NCBI GenBank assembly: GCA_002295885.1
Contig: DBGM01000023.1
Location: 72,951-87,691, forward strand
Direction of reading: 5' to 3'
Length of the DNA: 14,741 nt
Source: Phycisphaerales bacterium UBA854
Lineage (GTDB): Bacteria; Planctomycetota; Phycisphaerae; Phycisphaerales; SM1A02
The notes below the pieces were generated by a model. That model ran no database searches. It was given only the letters and a program-made list of their open reading frames with translations, and was not told where the DNA came from. Positions 1-8,323 of this stretch are shown here, piece after piece (position 1 is the first letter of the stretch; each line of letters starts with the position of its first letter). Both the position numbers and the translations under genes were made by a program.

Positions 1-1295
1 GGGCTCGCCACCACCGTGTTGTTCAGCGAATGGCAGAACACCGTCTTGCCGTCCTCGCCCCGGTACCGGAGGTTCAGGCGGCGGCACTGGAAGTCGTACA
101 GCCGCGACGCCGAGTGGGTCTCGCCGAACTCGCCCGAAGGGCGACCCGACGCGTCGTCGTCGCCGCGACCGGGGATCCAGCACTCGATGTCGATCATGTC
201 GGCGTTCTTCTGGCCCAGATCACCCGTGCAGCACTGCAGCAGGCGGTAGGGCAGTTCGAGGGCCTGCAGCAGTTCCTCGACGATGCCGATCATCGTGGCG
301 TGGTGGGCGCGGCTCTCGGTCTCGTCGGCCCGGCAGATCACGACCTGCTCGACCTTGTCGAACTGGTGGATCCGGTACAGGCCGGCGGTGTCCTTGCCCG
401 CCGCGCCCGCTTCGCGACGGAAGCAGGTCGACACCGTCGCGTACTTCAGCGGCAGCGATTCGGCGTCGACGATCTCGTCGGCGTGCAGCCCCATGAGTCC
501 GACCTCGCCGGTGCCCGTCAGAAAGAGATCCTGGCCGGGGCCGGGGGTGCTGTCGGAGTCGATGCGGTAGGTCTGCTCCCGGCCGCCGGGAAAGAACCCG
601 GTTCCGGTCATGGCCTCCTCGCGCACGATCACCGGCACCGACGTCGCACGAAAGCCGTGCCGGCGGGTGATGTGCTGCATGCCCAGTGCGAGGACCGCCT
701 GGTGCAGGCGCATGCCGTCGCCGGTGAGGGCGTAGCTTCGCGAGCCGGCCACCTTCACCCCGCGTTCGAAGTCGACCAGATCGAGTTCGTCCACCAGTTC
801 CAGATGTGTCTTCGCGGCGAACCCGCGGTTGGCCTCGAAGCTCTTGTCCCAGTCCCATCCCTCGGGCGCCCAGCGGCGGATCTCGACGTTGTCGTCCGAG
901 TCCGTGCCCACCGGTACGTCGGCATCCGGCGGCTGGGGGATCTGCAACTGCAGTTCGTGCCACTCGGGGGTGATCGCCTCGATCGATTCGTCGAGCTGCT
1001 GGATGCGCTGCTTGAGTTCGGCGGGACGGGCTTCCAGTTCGTCGAGCTGGGCCTGCAAGGCGATCTGCTCGTCGCCACTGGCGCCCTTGAGCTGTCCCTT
1101 GAGCTTGCCCAGTTGCGGACCGACCACCTTGCCGAGCTTCTTCTGTTCGGAACGGAGCTGCTCCTGCTCGCTCAGAAGCGTCCGTCGCTGGGTGTCCAGT
1201 TCCAGCAGTCGCGGAATGTCCACACTGCTTCCCTTGGCGCGAGCGCCTTCGATGAAGTGGTCGGGATTCTCGCGGAGTGCCTTCAGGTCGATCAT
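1..1295 (-). CDS. serS: Seryl-tRNA synthetase, 3' end cut by window edge
   Basis: Class II aminoacyl-tRNA synthetase that charges tRNA-Ser with serine in the cytoplasm. It reads MIDLKALREN from the ATG at 1293-1295. An N-terminal coiled-coil arm for the tRNA long variable loop spans about residues 28-105 and is rich in Glu, Gln, Lys and Leu. The linker contains VPVGTDSDDNVEIRRW. The catalytic core shows the serine-binding Thr and Glu in LTGTGEVGL, motif 2 as CFRREAGAAGKDTAGLYRIH (about residues 289-310) and the start of motif 3 as LNNTVVASP at the window edge. 431 codons are visible and perhaps 30-60 are missing. The usual Pro after TxEV is Gly here. It is last in the visible run, 43 bases after nadK, and has no Shine-Dalgarno sequence before the ATG. 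Family assignment is secure. Confidence 0.97.
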   Translation of the reverse strand, partial: MIDLKALRENPDHFIEGARAKGSSVDIPRLLELDTQRRTLLSEQEQLRSEQKKLGKVVGPQLGKLKGQLKGASGDEQIALQAQLDELEARPAELKQRIQQLDESIEAITPEWHELQLQIPQPPDADVPVGTDSDDNVEIRRWAPEGWDWDKSFEANRGFAAKTHLELVDELDLVDFERGVKVAGSRSYALTGDGMRLHQAVLALGMQHITRRHGFRATSVPVIVREEAMTGTGFFPGGREQTYRIDSDSTPGPGQDLFLTGTGEVGLMGLHADEIVDAESLPLKYATVSTCFRREAGAAGKDTAGLYRIHQFDKVEQVVICRADETESRAHHATMIGIVEELLQALELPYRLLQCCTGDLGQKNADMIDIECWIPGRGDDDASGRPSGEFGETHSASRLYDFQCRRLNLRYRGEDGKTVFCHSLNNTVVAS

Positions 1296-1338
1296 GGGGT
1301 TGCATGGTACCGGCCCGACGGTGGTTCCGCCCCCGGGA

Positions 1339-2208
1339 TCAGGAAGGGTCGTTTCGCCGGTAGTTGGGGGGCGCGGCCCACCGCATCTTGTCGATCAGGA
1401 TCCGCCAGTACGGTTCGCGGCTGCAGGTGACGAACTCCACCGAACGTTCGTGGCGGGTGATCCGCAGGCGATCGCCGACCGCGACCGGATACGACTCCTG
1501 GCCGTCGATCACCACCGTGGTGCCTTCGTTGGCACGCTCGATCACGATGTCCAGCGGCGAATCTCCCGACATCACGAACGGTCGGAAGCCCAGCGAGTGG
1601 GCGGCCAGCGGGGTCACCACCACGGCGTCCATGGTGGGCGAGACGATGGGACCTCCCGCGGAGACGTTGTAGGCGGTGGATCCGGTGGGGGTGGCCACGA
1701 TCAGTCCGTCTCCCGACAGGGTCGGCCCGCCTTCGCCGTCGATGTCCAGTCCGAGCTGGATCATCCGGAAGGGAGGGCCGGCGGTCAGGACGCAGTCGTT
1801 CATCGCGCAGTGGCCGAGCACATCCCCCGCGGCCCGATGCAGGTCCACCTTCAGCATGCAGTGCCGGCGGCGGGGCGGGTCGCCGTTGAAGACCAGTTCC
1901 GCGTCGCCCCGCAGCGTCTCGGCGTCGAACGAGGCGAGGAATCCCAGACGTCCCCGATTGATCGGGACCAGCGGCAGATCATGGCCGAGCAGCCGTCGCG
2001 CCTGCTGGATCATCGTGCCATCGCCTCCGACGACCACCGCCAGATCGGCATCCCGGGTGGTCTCGAGATCGATCGGGGCGTCGCCGGGCGGGATCTCGAT
2101 GATCCGTTCGCACCAACGCTCCAGATCGGGATGCAGATCCCGGATGACCGCGTCCACGTCCTCGCGGGCACGGTTGGCGATCAACAGGATGGACGGACGA
2201 TCCGCCAT
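1339..2208 (-). CDS. nadK: NAD kinase
   Basis: Phosphorylates NAD to NADP using ATP or polyphosphate in the cytoplasm, supplying NADPH metabolism. The 289-residue product has the family length and all core motifs: GGDGT at 61-65 (phosphate donor and catalytic Asp63), the INRGRLGFLA block around Asn84, MND at 136-138 for NAD ribose binding, and GDGLIVATPTGSTAY at 166-180 followed by SAGGPIVSP. A DGQE motif lies near the C-terminus. It starts 17 bases after the ABC ATPase stop. The upstream sequence TAGGATGAAGGC has AGGA and AAGG stretches that could serve as a weak ribosome site. Its place between an ABC ATPase and serS looks like chance operon packing rather than a pathway. I see nothing broken. 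Confidence 0.96.
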   Translation of the reverse strand: MADRPSILLIANRAREDVDAVIRDLHPDLERWCERIIEIPPGDAPIDLETTRDADLAVVVGGDGTMIQQARRLLGHDLPLVPINRGRLGFLASFDAETLRGDAELVFNGDPPRRRHCMLKVDLHRAAGDVLGHCAMNDCVLTAGPPFRMIQLGLDIDGEGGPTLSGDGLIVATPTGSTAYNVSAGGPIVSPTMDAVVVTPLAAHSLGFRPFVMSGDSPLDIVIERANEGTTVVIDGQESYPVAVGDRLRITRHERSVEFVTCSREPYWRILIDKMRWAAPPNYRRNDPS

Positions 2209-2225
2209 GCCTTCATCCTAGCCGG

Positions 2226-3173
2226 TCAGGACACCAGGCCCTTGGTCAATCGCATGAATGCCGTTTCAAGGTTCAGGGGCTCGGGTTGGAAGGACCGGAT
2301 CCGGAATCCACTGGCCACCAGTCGGCTGGGAAGATCGGACAGATCGGTGATGACGTTGCCGTCGATCGTGACCTCGATGACCGGTTCCTCCCGATCCCGA
2401 AGCAGATCGACGGTGGTGACGCCGGGGACCTTGGCCATCAGATCCATCGCGTCCTGCACGCGGTCGGCCACCGTCAGGTGGACGACCTGCCCGACGTTCG
2501 ACTTCGCCATGATCTCCTCGGTGGTTCCCGAGAACAGCAGCGCGCCCTGTTCGATGATGCCGACCGTGTTGCAGAGTTCGGCGAGCTCATGCAGGATGTG
2601 GGAGCTGATGATGATGGTCTTGCCCATCCGCCGCAGTTCCTTGAGGAGTTCGCGGATCTCGATGCGGGCCCGGGGATCAAGGCCCGAGGCGGGTTCGTCC
2701 AGCAGCAGCACCTTGGGGTCGTGCAGGAGGACGCGGGCGATCGACAATCGCTGGCTCATGCCGCGGGACAGGCTGTTGACTTCGGTCCGGGCCTTGTGCG
2801 TCAGTTCGGTGAGGTCGAGCACGTCGCCGACGATCTTTCTTCGCTGGGCGCCGTGGATGTCGTAGCAGGACGCGAAGAAGTCCAGGTACTCCGTCACCAC
2901 CATGTCGTCGTAGCCGCCCATGAAGTCGGGGACGTAGCCGATGCGCGGACGGATCATCGGGTTCTGGTAGCCGATGACGTGTCCGTCCACCCTCGCCTCG
3001 CCCCAGCTCGGCTTCAGCAGGGTGGCCAGGATCTTGATGGTGGTCGTCTTGCCCGCGCCGTTGGGGCCGATGAATCCGAAGCAGTCGCCCTCGTCGATGG
3101 ACAGGTTGAGATTGTCCAGCGCGATGAGCTCGCCGTACTTCTTGGTCAGATTGATCGTTTCGATGATCGGCAT
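2226..3173 (-). CDS. ABC transporter ATP-binding protein (NosF/DrrA-like, ABC-2 type)
   Basis: ATPase subunit of an ABC exporter, expected on the cytoplasmic face of the inner membrane. The 315-residue product has Walker A GPNGAGKT at 36-43, the signature LSRGMSQR at 135-142, Walker B VLLLDEP at 155-161 and the switch His at 192 in IISSH. The Q-loop position is Asp83 (IGYVPD), where many ABC proteins have Gln; Glu is usual in NosF-like relatives. Residues 215-315 form a C-terminal extension ending in LETAFMRLTKG, as in ABC-2 exporters. Its gene begins 13 bases after the stop of the large membrane protein gene at 3187-5625, with no Shine-Dalgarno sequence, suggesting translational coupling. 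No gene in the window encodes a typical six-helix ABC-2 permease. The substrate is unknown. Confidence 0.93.
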   Translation of the reverse strand: MPIIETINLTKKYGELIALDNLNLSIDEGDCFGFIGPNGAGKTTTIKILATLLKPSWGEARVDGHVIGYQNPMIRPRIGYVPDFMGGYDDMVVTEYLDFFASCYDIHGAQRRKIVGDVLDLTELTHKARTEVNSLSRGMSQRLSIARVLLHDPKVLLLDEPASGLDPRARIEIRELLKELRRMGKTIIISSHILHELAELCNTVGIIEQGALLFSGTTEEIMAKSNVGQVVHLTVADRVQDAMDLMAKVPGVTTVDLLRDREEPVIEVTIDGNVITDLSDLPSRLVASGFRIRSFQPEPLNLETAFMRLTKGLVS

Positions 3174-3186
3174 GGGTGGATTGATC

Positions 3187-5625
3187 TTACAGGTCGAAGG
3201 CCGTGGGGTCGTACTGCGGCAGGGGCAGGATCCAGCGGATCATGGTGGTGCCCGTGCTCTGGACCGGTTCCCCGTCGACGAGCACCGGGGTGGGCATGGT
3301 CGAATCGGGCATGAAGCCGGTGATGATCAGTGCCGGTTGTCCCGCCCAGGTGGAAAGGTCGAGTTCGCGTCCGAAGCTCCGTTCGGTCACGCCGGTCTGG
3401 ATGAACTCCCCCTCGCTTCCGTGGTAGGCCGGAGGTTGCAGATGGTGGTACCAGCTCAGCGCTTCCAGGGCCCGGCGGCGTTCACGGGTGTCCGGCGTCG
3501 ACCGTCCTCCCGGCAGTCCCGTCCACTCCGGCGGGCGGTAGGTGTCCTCCAGATGCAGGGCGAGATCGTTGAGGCGGTTCGGCTGCAGCGTGGAGACGTC
3601 CAGTCGTTCCCCGGGTTCCAGGGTGCCCACCGACCAGGCGTGGCCGCGATTCAGCGGGGTGCCCGTCCGCAGCGTGCTCGTCCAGGCCTGCTCGACGCCG
3701 CCCCGGCGTTCCAGTTCGCGGGGAGTGGTGCGCTCGCTGCGAATCCAGGTGACCTGCACGTCCTCGAGGGGGAAGGGCAGATCGCTGATGACGCCGCCTT
3801 CCAGTCCCAGTTCACGTCCCAGGGTGTCGTAGACCACTTCGATCCGATCCGCGGCGTCCTCGCGCAGCAGCCCTCCCCAGGTGTCGCGATCGATCACGCC
3901 CATCCAGTGCGCCCGCATGTCCATGCTGGTCCCGCGTCCGGGCACCACCGCCCGATCCGGCCGTCGCTCGAGATCGATGGTGATGTTCGATGCGTCGGCG
4001 AACTGCAGGCCCTTCTCGTCGACGGTGCCGAAGCTGTCGAGACGGTTTCGCGGGGGCGACAGCATCCCCTCCTCGCGTTCGAGCTCCAGCGTGCGATCCC
4101 GGTAGCCCGGGGTGTACAGGGAGAACCAGCTCACGGCCCGCTGCTCCGCTTCGCCCGGAATGTGATCGAGGACCGTCAGATGCTGGATGCGGAGTTCGCG
4201 GTCCTGCATGGTCTCGACGAACATCCAGGCCAGGGCCGTGAAGACCGTCGCGCAGACGAGGAAGGCGAGCCACGAATACTGGCGATGGCCGCGTCGTCCC
4301 AGCAGGAACCAGATGCCCGGTACGGCGATCAGCCAGTAGGCGAGGAACAGGCCGAAGGCCAGCAGCAGCCCTCGTCCGGCCCGTTCGCTCATTGCGATCT
4401 CCGAACTGACCACCGACTCGTTCAGGCGAAGGAGTCCGGTGGGACTGGACTTGTTGAGGAAGTTCGCCTCCTCCATCGCAGCCAGCGTGCGGCCCGACGG
4501 GGTGTCGGCCCGCCGCCCGAGGATCCGGTTCCAGAACCGATCCGCTTCGGGGACGCCGGCGACCACCGAATCCTGCGTCGCGGCCGATTGGATGTCGAGG
4601 GCAGTGACGACGTCTCCGGTCAGATCGAGGCCCACCAACGTCAGCCAGCCGTGTCCGACCGGGCGGCGCACCGTGAAGACCCGGCCGTCCTCCGTGGCGT
4701 GGATCGCCTCCCAGGGCGGCGGGATGGAGACATTGCCCTGCCGAAGGTCCTCGAAGACGCGCAGCGTCACCGGCCGGTCGATGGTGGTGGCCGAGGACTT
4801 GATCAGTCGGGGCAGCACCGTCTGCAGCGGAACACCGTCGTCCCGCCGGGCCTGCTCCGGAAAGAGACTGGTCAGGGTGTTGCGGGCACTCTGCTCACCG
4901 GCCCCCAGATTCCAAGGATTCCCCGCCTCGGGAAGAATGATCACGAACTGGCCGCCGCGGCGCATCCACTCGACCAGAGCGGTCTCCTGGCTGGGACGGA
5001 GTTCGGGTTGGAGGTCGGTCCAGACGACGGCTTCGAAGGGAAGCCATCCTTCCCATCGATCCGGCAGCTGCTCCGCCGAGGAGATGGCGATCACGCCGGT
5101 GGCTTCGTTCGCGGCGGGAGGCCGGGTGTTGAGGGCCCCACTGGAGTCCGCGTACTGATCGATGCCCGCACGACGCGTGCCGACGACTCCCAGAAGGGAA
5201 GTGGTGGGTTGGAGTCGGGCGGAGCCGGTGGTGCGGGGAGTGAAGCGACGCGTGGCCACCGGCAGTCCGGGCGTGCCGTCCTCGAAGGTGCGTACACGGA
5301 TCTCCATGCCGGTTTCGTCGTTGATCCAAGGTTGCAATGGTCCGTACAGCCAGATGTTCCGCGGCTGACCGGGGGAGAGGGCGATGCGGCGGCCGTGTCC
5401 CGCGAGATCGCCGTCGGCGGTCTGCAGTTGCCACTCGAGCCAGTACGAGGCTTCATCGCGATCGTTGCTGGTCAGTTCGATTCGCACCCCGATGGTGTCG
5501 CCGGATCGCCATGCGTTGCCGACCCCGAACTCCTTGACATCGATGTCCACCGGACTCTGGGCCAGACTCGTGGTGGGAGTCAGCATCAGTTGCAGGGTCA
5601 GAATGGCCGTGACAAATCTGAGCAT
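3187..5625 (-). CDS. Exported two-helix membrane protein of unknown function, likely partner of the ABC ATPase
   Basis: I do not recognise a named family. The 812-residue product starts MLRFVTAILTLQ with a signal peptide and a plausible cleavage after SLA at about residue 22. Residues about 25-130 look like a beta-rich extracytoplasmic domain. Residues about 150-335 hold an alpha/beta segment (EAVVWTDLQPEL, then ALVEWMRRGGQFVIILP) resembling glutamine-amidotransferase-like folds found in membrane proteins beside ABC genes, with no catalytic Cys evident. Two membrane helices lie at about 416-440 and 448-468, joined by the basic loop GRRGHRQY, which places both ends outside the cytoplasm. About 340 further residues follow on the outer side. 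The ATG has no Shine-Dalgarno sequence. The 13-base spacing to the ATPase suggests a shared complex; this is inference. Confidence 0.85.
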   Translation of the reverse strand: MLRFVTAILTLQLMLTPTTSLAQSPVDIDVKEFGVGNAWRSGDTIGVRIELTSNDRDEASYWLEWQLQTADGDLAGHGRRIALSPGQPRNIWLYGPLQPWINDETGMEIRVRTFEDGTPGLPVATRRFTPRTTGSARLQPTTSLLGVVGTRRAGIDQYADSSGALNTRPPAANEATGVIAISSAEQLPDRWEGWLPFEAVVWTDLQPELRPSQETALVEWMRRGGQFVIILPEAGNPWNLGAGEQSARNTLTSLFPEQARRDDGVPLQTVLPRLIKSSATTIDRPVTLRVFEDLRQGNVSIPPPWEAIHATEDGRVFTVRRPVGHGWLTLVGLDLTGDVVTALDIQSAATQDSVVAGVPEADRFWNRILGRRADTPSGRTLAAMEEANFLNKSSPTGLLRLNESVVSSEIAMSERAGRGLLLAFGLFLAYWLIAVPGIWFLLGRRGHRQYSWLAFLVCATVFTALAWMFVETMQDRELRIQHLTVLDHIPGEAEQRAVSWFSLYTPGYRDRTLELEREEGMLSPPRNRLDSFGTVDEKGLQFADASNITIDLERRPDRAVVPGRGTSMDMRAHWMGVIDRDTWGGLLREDAADRIEVVYDTLGRELGLEGGVISDLPFPLEDVQVTWIRSERTTPRELERRGGVEQAWTSTLRTGTPLNRGHAWSVGTLEPGERLDVSTLQPNRLNDLALHLEDTYRPPEWTGLPGGRSTPDTRERRRALEALSWYHHLQPPAYHGSEGEFIQTGVTERSFGRELDLSTWAGQPALIITGFMPDSTMPTPVLVDGEPVQSTGTTMIRWILPLPQYDPTAFDL

Positions 5626-5779
5626 CGCAGTGCGGTGATTCTACGCTTCCTTGGACTGTTCTGAAGCACGTTCGAACTCGACGGAGACGAAGTGGTTCCG
5701 GCATGAGTGCCACCGAAGCGTGGTCCGATTGGCTCTGCTTGCGACCACAAAGGGCATATTAACTGCTGTGAGCATCGCT
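5626..5779. other. Intergenic spacer with two inverted repeats
   Basis: This 154-base gap between the M20 peptidase stop and the membrane protein start is visibly less GC-rich than the genes. It holds an inverted repeat GTGGTC (5720-5725) / GACCAC (5743-5748) with a 17-base loop, and a short hairpin GGCA-TGAG-TGCC (5700-5711). Either could help end peptidase transcription, but neither is followed by a T-tract, so an intrinsic terminator is not shown. The candidate promoter is at its left end. I see no small gene in it. Confidence 0.5.
5638..5665 (-). promoter_or_regulatory. Candidate promoter for the 3187-5625 operon
   Basis: On the minus strand a TAGAAT hexamer (5638-5643) matches five of six bases of the -10 consensus. 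It is preceded at a 16-base spacing by TTCAGA (5660-5665), four of six for -35. Transcription would begin near 5631, leaving only about six bases before the ATG at 5625, so the message would be nearly leaderless. A second possible -10 (TAATAT, minus strand, 5757-5762) would instead give a leader of about 125 bases. Confidence 0.4.
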
Positions 5780-7177
5780 TCAGGCGGATGCGGCCTCCGC
5801 AAAGCGTCCGAGGATCGCCACGTGCGACTTGATGCCGTTGTGGAACGAACTGAGGTCGTACTTCTCGTTGGGGGAGTGCACCCGGTCGTCGTCGAGACCA
5901 AAGCCCACCAGCAGTGAGTCGAGACCGAGGATGGACTGGAAGGATCCCACGACGGGAATCGATCCACCGCAGCCCATGAGCACCGGACTCGTTCCCCACA
6001 CCGACTCCAGACCGTCGAGGGCGGCTTGCAGCCAGGGTGAATCGGTCGGGACGCGGATTGCGGGGAAGGCTCCTTCGCCCAGGAACTCCCAGCGGCCTCC
6101 CGGCGGCGTGCGGTCCTCGAAGAACTTGATCAGGCCGGCCCGGATCTTCTCGGCGTCCTGATCGGGAACCAGCCGGCAGGTGAGCTTCACGCCGGCGCTG
6201 GAGGCGATGACGGTCTTGCCGCCGGCCCCCTGATAGCCGCCGTAGATGCCGTTGGCGTCGCAGGTGGGGCGGGACCACGTGCGCTCAAGGACGCTGCGTC
6301 CTGCTTCTCCCACGGAGGTGTCGCACCCCGCGCTGGCCAGAAACGCGGCTTCGTCGAATCCCAGACCCTGCCAGGTCTCGAGTTCCGCCGGCTCGTCGAC
6401 GTCGTCGTAGAACCCCTCCACCTGGACCCGTCCTTGATCGTCGTGGAGGGCGCCGACGATGCGTGACAGCGCGTTGATCGGATTCAGCACGGCGCCGCCG
6501 TACATGCCCGAATGCAGGTCGTGGCCCGGGCCGTGCAGGATCGCCTCCACTCCGACGATGCCGCGCAGCATCGTGGTCACCGCCGGGGTGGTGCGGTTCC
6601 ACATGCCCGTGTCGCAGATCACGCAGGCATCGGCCTTGAGCTCATCGCGGTGCGATTCGAGGAACGGATCAAGGCTGGCGCTGCCGGATTCCTCTTCGCC
6701 CTCGAGCAGGACGATGACCCGGACGGGCAGCGATCCGTGGACCTCCTTCCAGGTCCGCATGGCCTCGATGAAGGTCATCAATTGTCCCTTGTCGTCGTCG
6801 GCGCCCCGGGCCACGATTCGAGTTCCGTCCGGATGGTCGACGATCTGCGGATCGAAGGGGTCCGACTCCCACAGATCGTAGGGGTCGGCGGGCTGCACGT
6901 CGTAGTGTCCGTAGTAGAGGATGGTCGGCGCGTCGTCGGTTCCCGGTCCGGGGTCGTGTGCCACCACCATCGGATGCCCCTCGGTGTCGTGCACCGTGGT
7001 CTCCATGCCGAGTTCACGCAGGAGCCCCCCCATGTGCTCGGCGCACCGTCGGACGTCGTCCGCAAAGGCGGGGTCGGTGCTGACCGACGGGATGCGGAGG
7101 ATGTCCTTGAGCCGTTCGAGGGAGTCCTCGATGTGGGCGTCGACGTGCGAGAGCAGGGCGGGGAGGTCGTAGTTCAT
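5780..7177 (-). CDS. M20-family metallopeptidase (carnosinase-like dipeptidase)
   Basis: Zinc-dependent peptidase, probably cleaving dipeptides or removing N-terminal residues in the cytoplasm; no signal peptide is visible. With the start at MNYDLPALLSHV the product has 465 residues, normal for the family. Metal ligands and catalytic residues are in place: His91 and Asp93 in YYGHYDVQP, Asp128 in RGADDDKGQ, the Glu162-Glu163 pair in LEGEEESGS, Asp189 in ICDTGMW and His434 in RVHSPNEKYD. The middle third is the lid/dimerisation domain, including GHDLHSGMYGG. The frame stays open upstream to 7300, but that would overlap the preceding gene by about 100 bases and adds an Arg-rich stretch with no family character. 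The ATG at 7177 leaves a 17-base gap. Exact substrate cannot be read from the sequence. Confidence 0.93.
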   Translation of the reverse strand: MNYDLPALLSHVDAHIEDSLERLKDILRIPSVSTDPAFADDVRRCAEHMGGLLRELGMETTVHDTEGHPMVVAHDPGPGTDDAPTILYYGHYDVQPADPYDLWESDPFDPQIVDHPDGTRIVARGADDDKGQLMTFIEAMRTWKEVHGSLPVRVIVLLEGEEESGSASLDPFLESHRDELKADACVICDTGMWNRTTPAVTTMLRGIVGVEAILHGPGHDLHSGMYGGAVLNPINALSRIVGALHDDQGRVQVEGFYDDVDEPAELETWQGLGFDEAAFLASAGCDTSVGEAGRSVLERTWSRPTCDANGIYGGYQGAGGKTVIASSAGVKLTCRLVPDQDAEKIRAGLIKFFEDRTPPGGRWEFLGEGAFPAIRVPTDSPWLQAALDGLESVWGTSPVLMGCGGSIPVVGSFQSILGLDSLLVGFGLDDDRVHSPNEKYDLSSFHNGIKSHVAILGRFAEAASA

Positions 7178-7194
7178 GCCTGCAGGGTAGCGAC

Positions 7195-8247
7195 TCAGTG
7201 CCAGATCAGGCACTCCGGCACGTCGCTGTCCTCGGCTTCCTTCGCGCACTCGACCACGCCGTTCTCGAGGGCCAGGACAAGCGGCGGTGTCATGAGCCAT
7301 TCGCAGCCCACGGGCAGTTCGAGTTCCCGGCAGTCCAGGCAGGGCTGATCCAGCAGGCCTTCGGTCTCGAATCCATCCTTGTTCTCCGGGATGGAGACGA
7401 GCGTGGTCGGCACCGGGACGCCGAATCCGTAGTGCAGCTCCAGCAGCATCTGGCAGTGGTCGCAGGTCCGGCTGAAGAAGATCACGTACTGCCGACCGTC
7501 CTGGACGGAGTCGGCGAGCCCGTCGACGTAGTTCACCAGATCGATGTCCCGCACGTTGCGACCGATCCAGTCGCTGGTGTCGAGCAGGTAGTACCCCGGA
7601 AGGGTCGTGGTCGATGATTCCGTTCCGGAGTCGGACGCATCGCCGGCATCCGCCGGGCCCTCGGCGTTCGACTGCGGATCCTCGATCTCGACGATGGTCG
7701 TCGAACCCATTTCACCCAGAACGAGGGTGAACGTCGTACCGCTGGTGATGAGGACCAGCACGGCGACGATCGTCCAGGCCGTCCGCTTCGAGGCGAACTG
7801 CACCGGGCGGGGCTTGAAGACCACCACTCCCAGCAGGAGCAGGAAGTCGATGATCAGCATGAGCCACGGGGGAGGCGAGGCGCTGCCGAGGCAGCCGCAG
7901 GAGTCGAAGTTTCCGGCACGAAGTTCGTTCAGGAGGACGAGGCAGAACGCCGAGAGCATGAAGACAGCCATGATCCGTGCGAGCGAGGGAATGAACAGCA
8001 TGATCGCCACGGCGACGAACTCGAATGCGATCAGGATCGCCAGCGCCCAGTAGAGATCCACGCCCAGTGCCTCGACCTGCACCATGAAGTCCTTGGGCAG
8101 GAGGCTCGGAGAGCGTTCCGTGATCTTGAAGAGGGCCCCTGAGAGCACCCAAAGGGGGACGACGATGCGGATCAGGATCATGCCGATCATGCCGCCGGAA
8201 TGGAGCTGGTCCGAGGGACGTGGTGACGGGTTGTTCTCGGTGGTCAT
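7195..8247 (-). CDS. MauE/DoxX-like membrane protein fused to a periplasmic thioredoxin-like domain
   Basis: Probable membrane thiol-disulfide protein of 350 residues. Helices lie at about 20-40, 66-86, 90-107, 128-144 and 157-177. The loop between helices 3 and 4 carries SCGCLG (Cys117, Cys119), a hallmark of MauE-like proteins. The basic loop KPRPVQFASKR (145-155) should be cytoplasmic, which puts the CGC loop and everything after helix 5 on the outer side. An acidic Ser/Thr-rich linker (about 188-215) leads to a thioredoxin-like domain with YVIFFSRTCDHC (Cys262, Cys265) and a cis-Pro-like TPP at 320-322. Further cysteines are 303, 306, 315, 334 and 346. A strong Shine-Dalgarno sequence supports the start. 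A weak promoter (TTGGAC, 19 bases, TATCCT at 8269-8274) may lie just upstream. The neighbour downstream is the M20 peptidase. Confidence 0.87.
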   Translation of the reverse strand: MTTENNPSPRPSDQLHSGGMIGMILIRIVVPLWVLSGALFKITERSPSLLPKDFMVQVEALGVDLYWALAILIAFEFVAVAIMLFIPSLARIMAVFMLSAFCLVLLNELRAGNFDSCGCLGSASPPPWLMLIIDFLLLLGVVVFKPRPVQFASKRTAWTIVAVLVLITSGTTFTLVLGEMGSTTIVEIEDPQSNAEGPADAGDASDSGTESSTTTLPGYYLLDTSDWIGRNVRDIDLVNYVDGLADSVQDGRQYVIFFSRTCDHCQMLLELHYGFGVPVPTTLVSIPENKDGFETEGLLDQPCLDCRELELPVGCEWLMTPPLVLALENGVVECAKEAEDSDVPECLIWH

Positions 8248-8253
8248 GGAGAC

Positions 8254-8259
8254 CCTCCT
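8254..8259 (-). promoter_or_regulatory. Strong Shine-Dalgarno sequence for the MauE-thioredoxin gene
   Basis: On the minus strand AGGAGG ends six bases before the ATG at 8247. It is the best ribosome site in the window and fixes the start. Several neighbouring genes have none, so this gene may be translated more efficiently. Confidence 0.8.
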
Positions 8260-8323
8260 GCATCCGAAAGGATAGCGTCCTCATGCCGCGGGGGTCCAAC
8301 GATTCGACCGGAGTGGTTTTCGT

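Noticed and set aside
829..2865. A 678-codon plus-strand open frame across serS, nadK and the ABC gene
   Set aside because: It runs opposite three well-recognised genes with intact motifs and has Ser/Arg-rich low-information translation.
2974..5664. An 896-codon plus-strand open frame opposite the membrane protein and part of the ABC gene
   Set aside because: Its product is rich in Gly, Arg, Gln and His without domain character, while the minus strand has a signal peptide, helices and clean operon spacing. Long antisense frames are common in GC-rich DNA.
7178..7300. A longer N-terminus for the M20 peptidase
   Set aside because: It would overlap the MauE-thioredoxin gene by about 100 bases, and the added residues are Arg-rich and unlike family N-termini, which begin near the LLSHVDAHIEDS helix.
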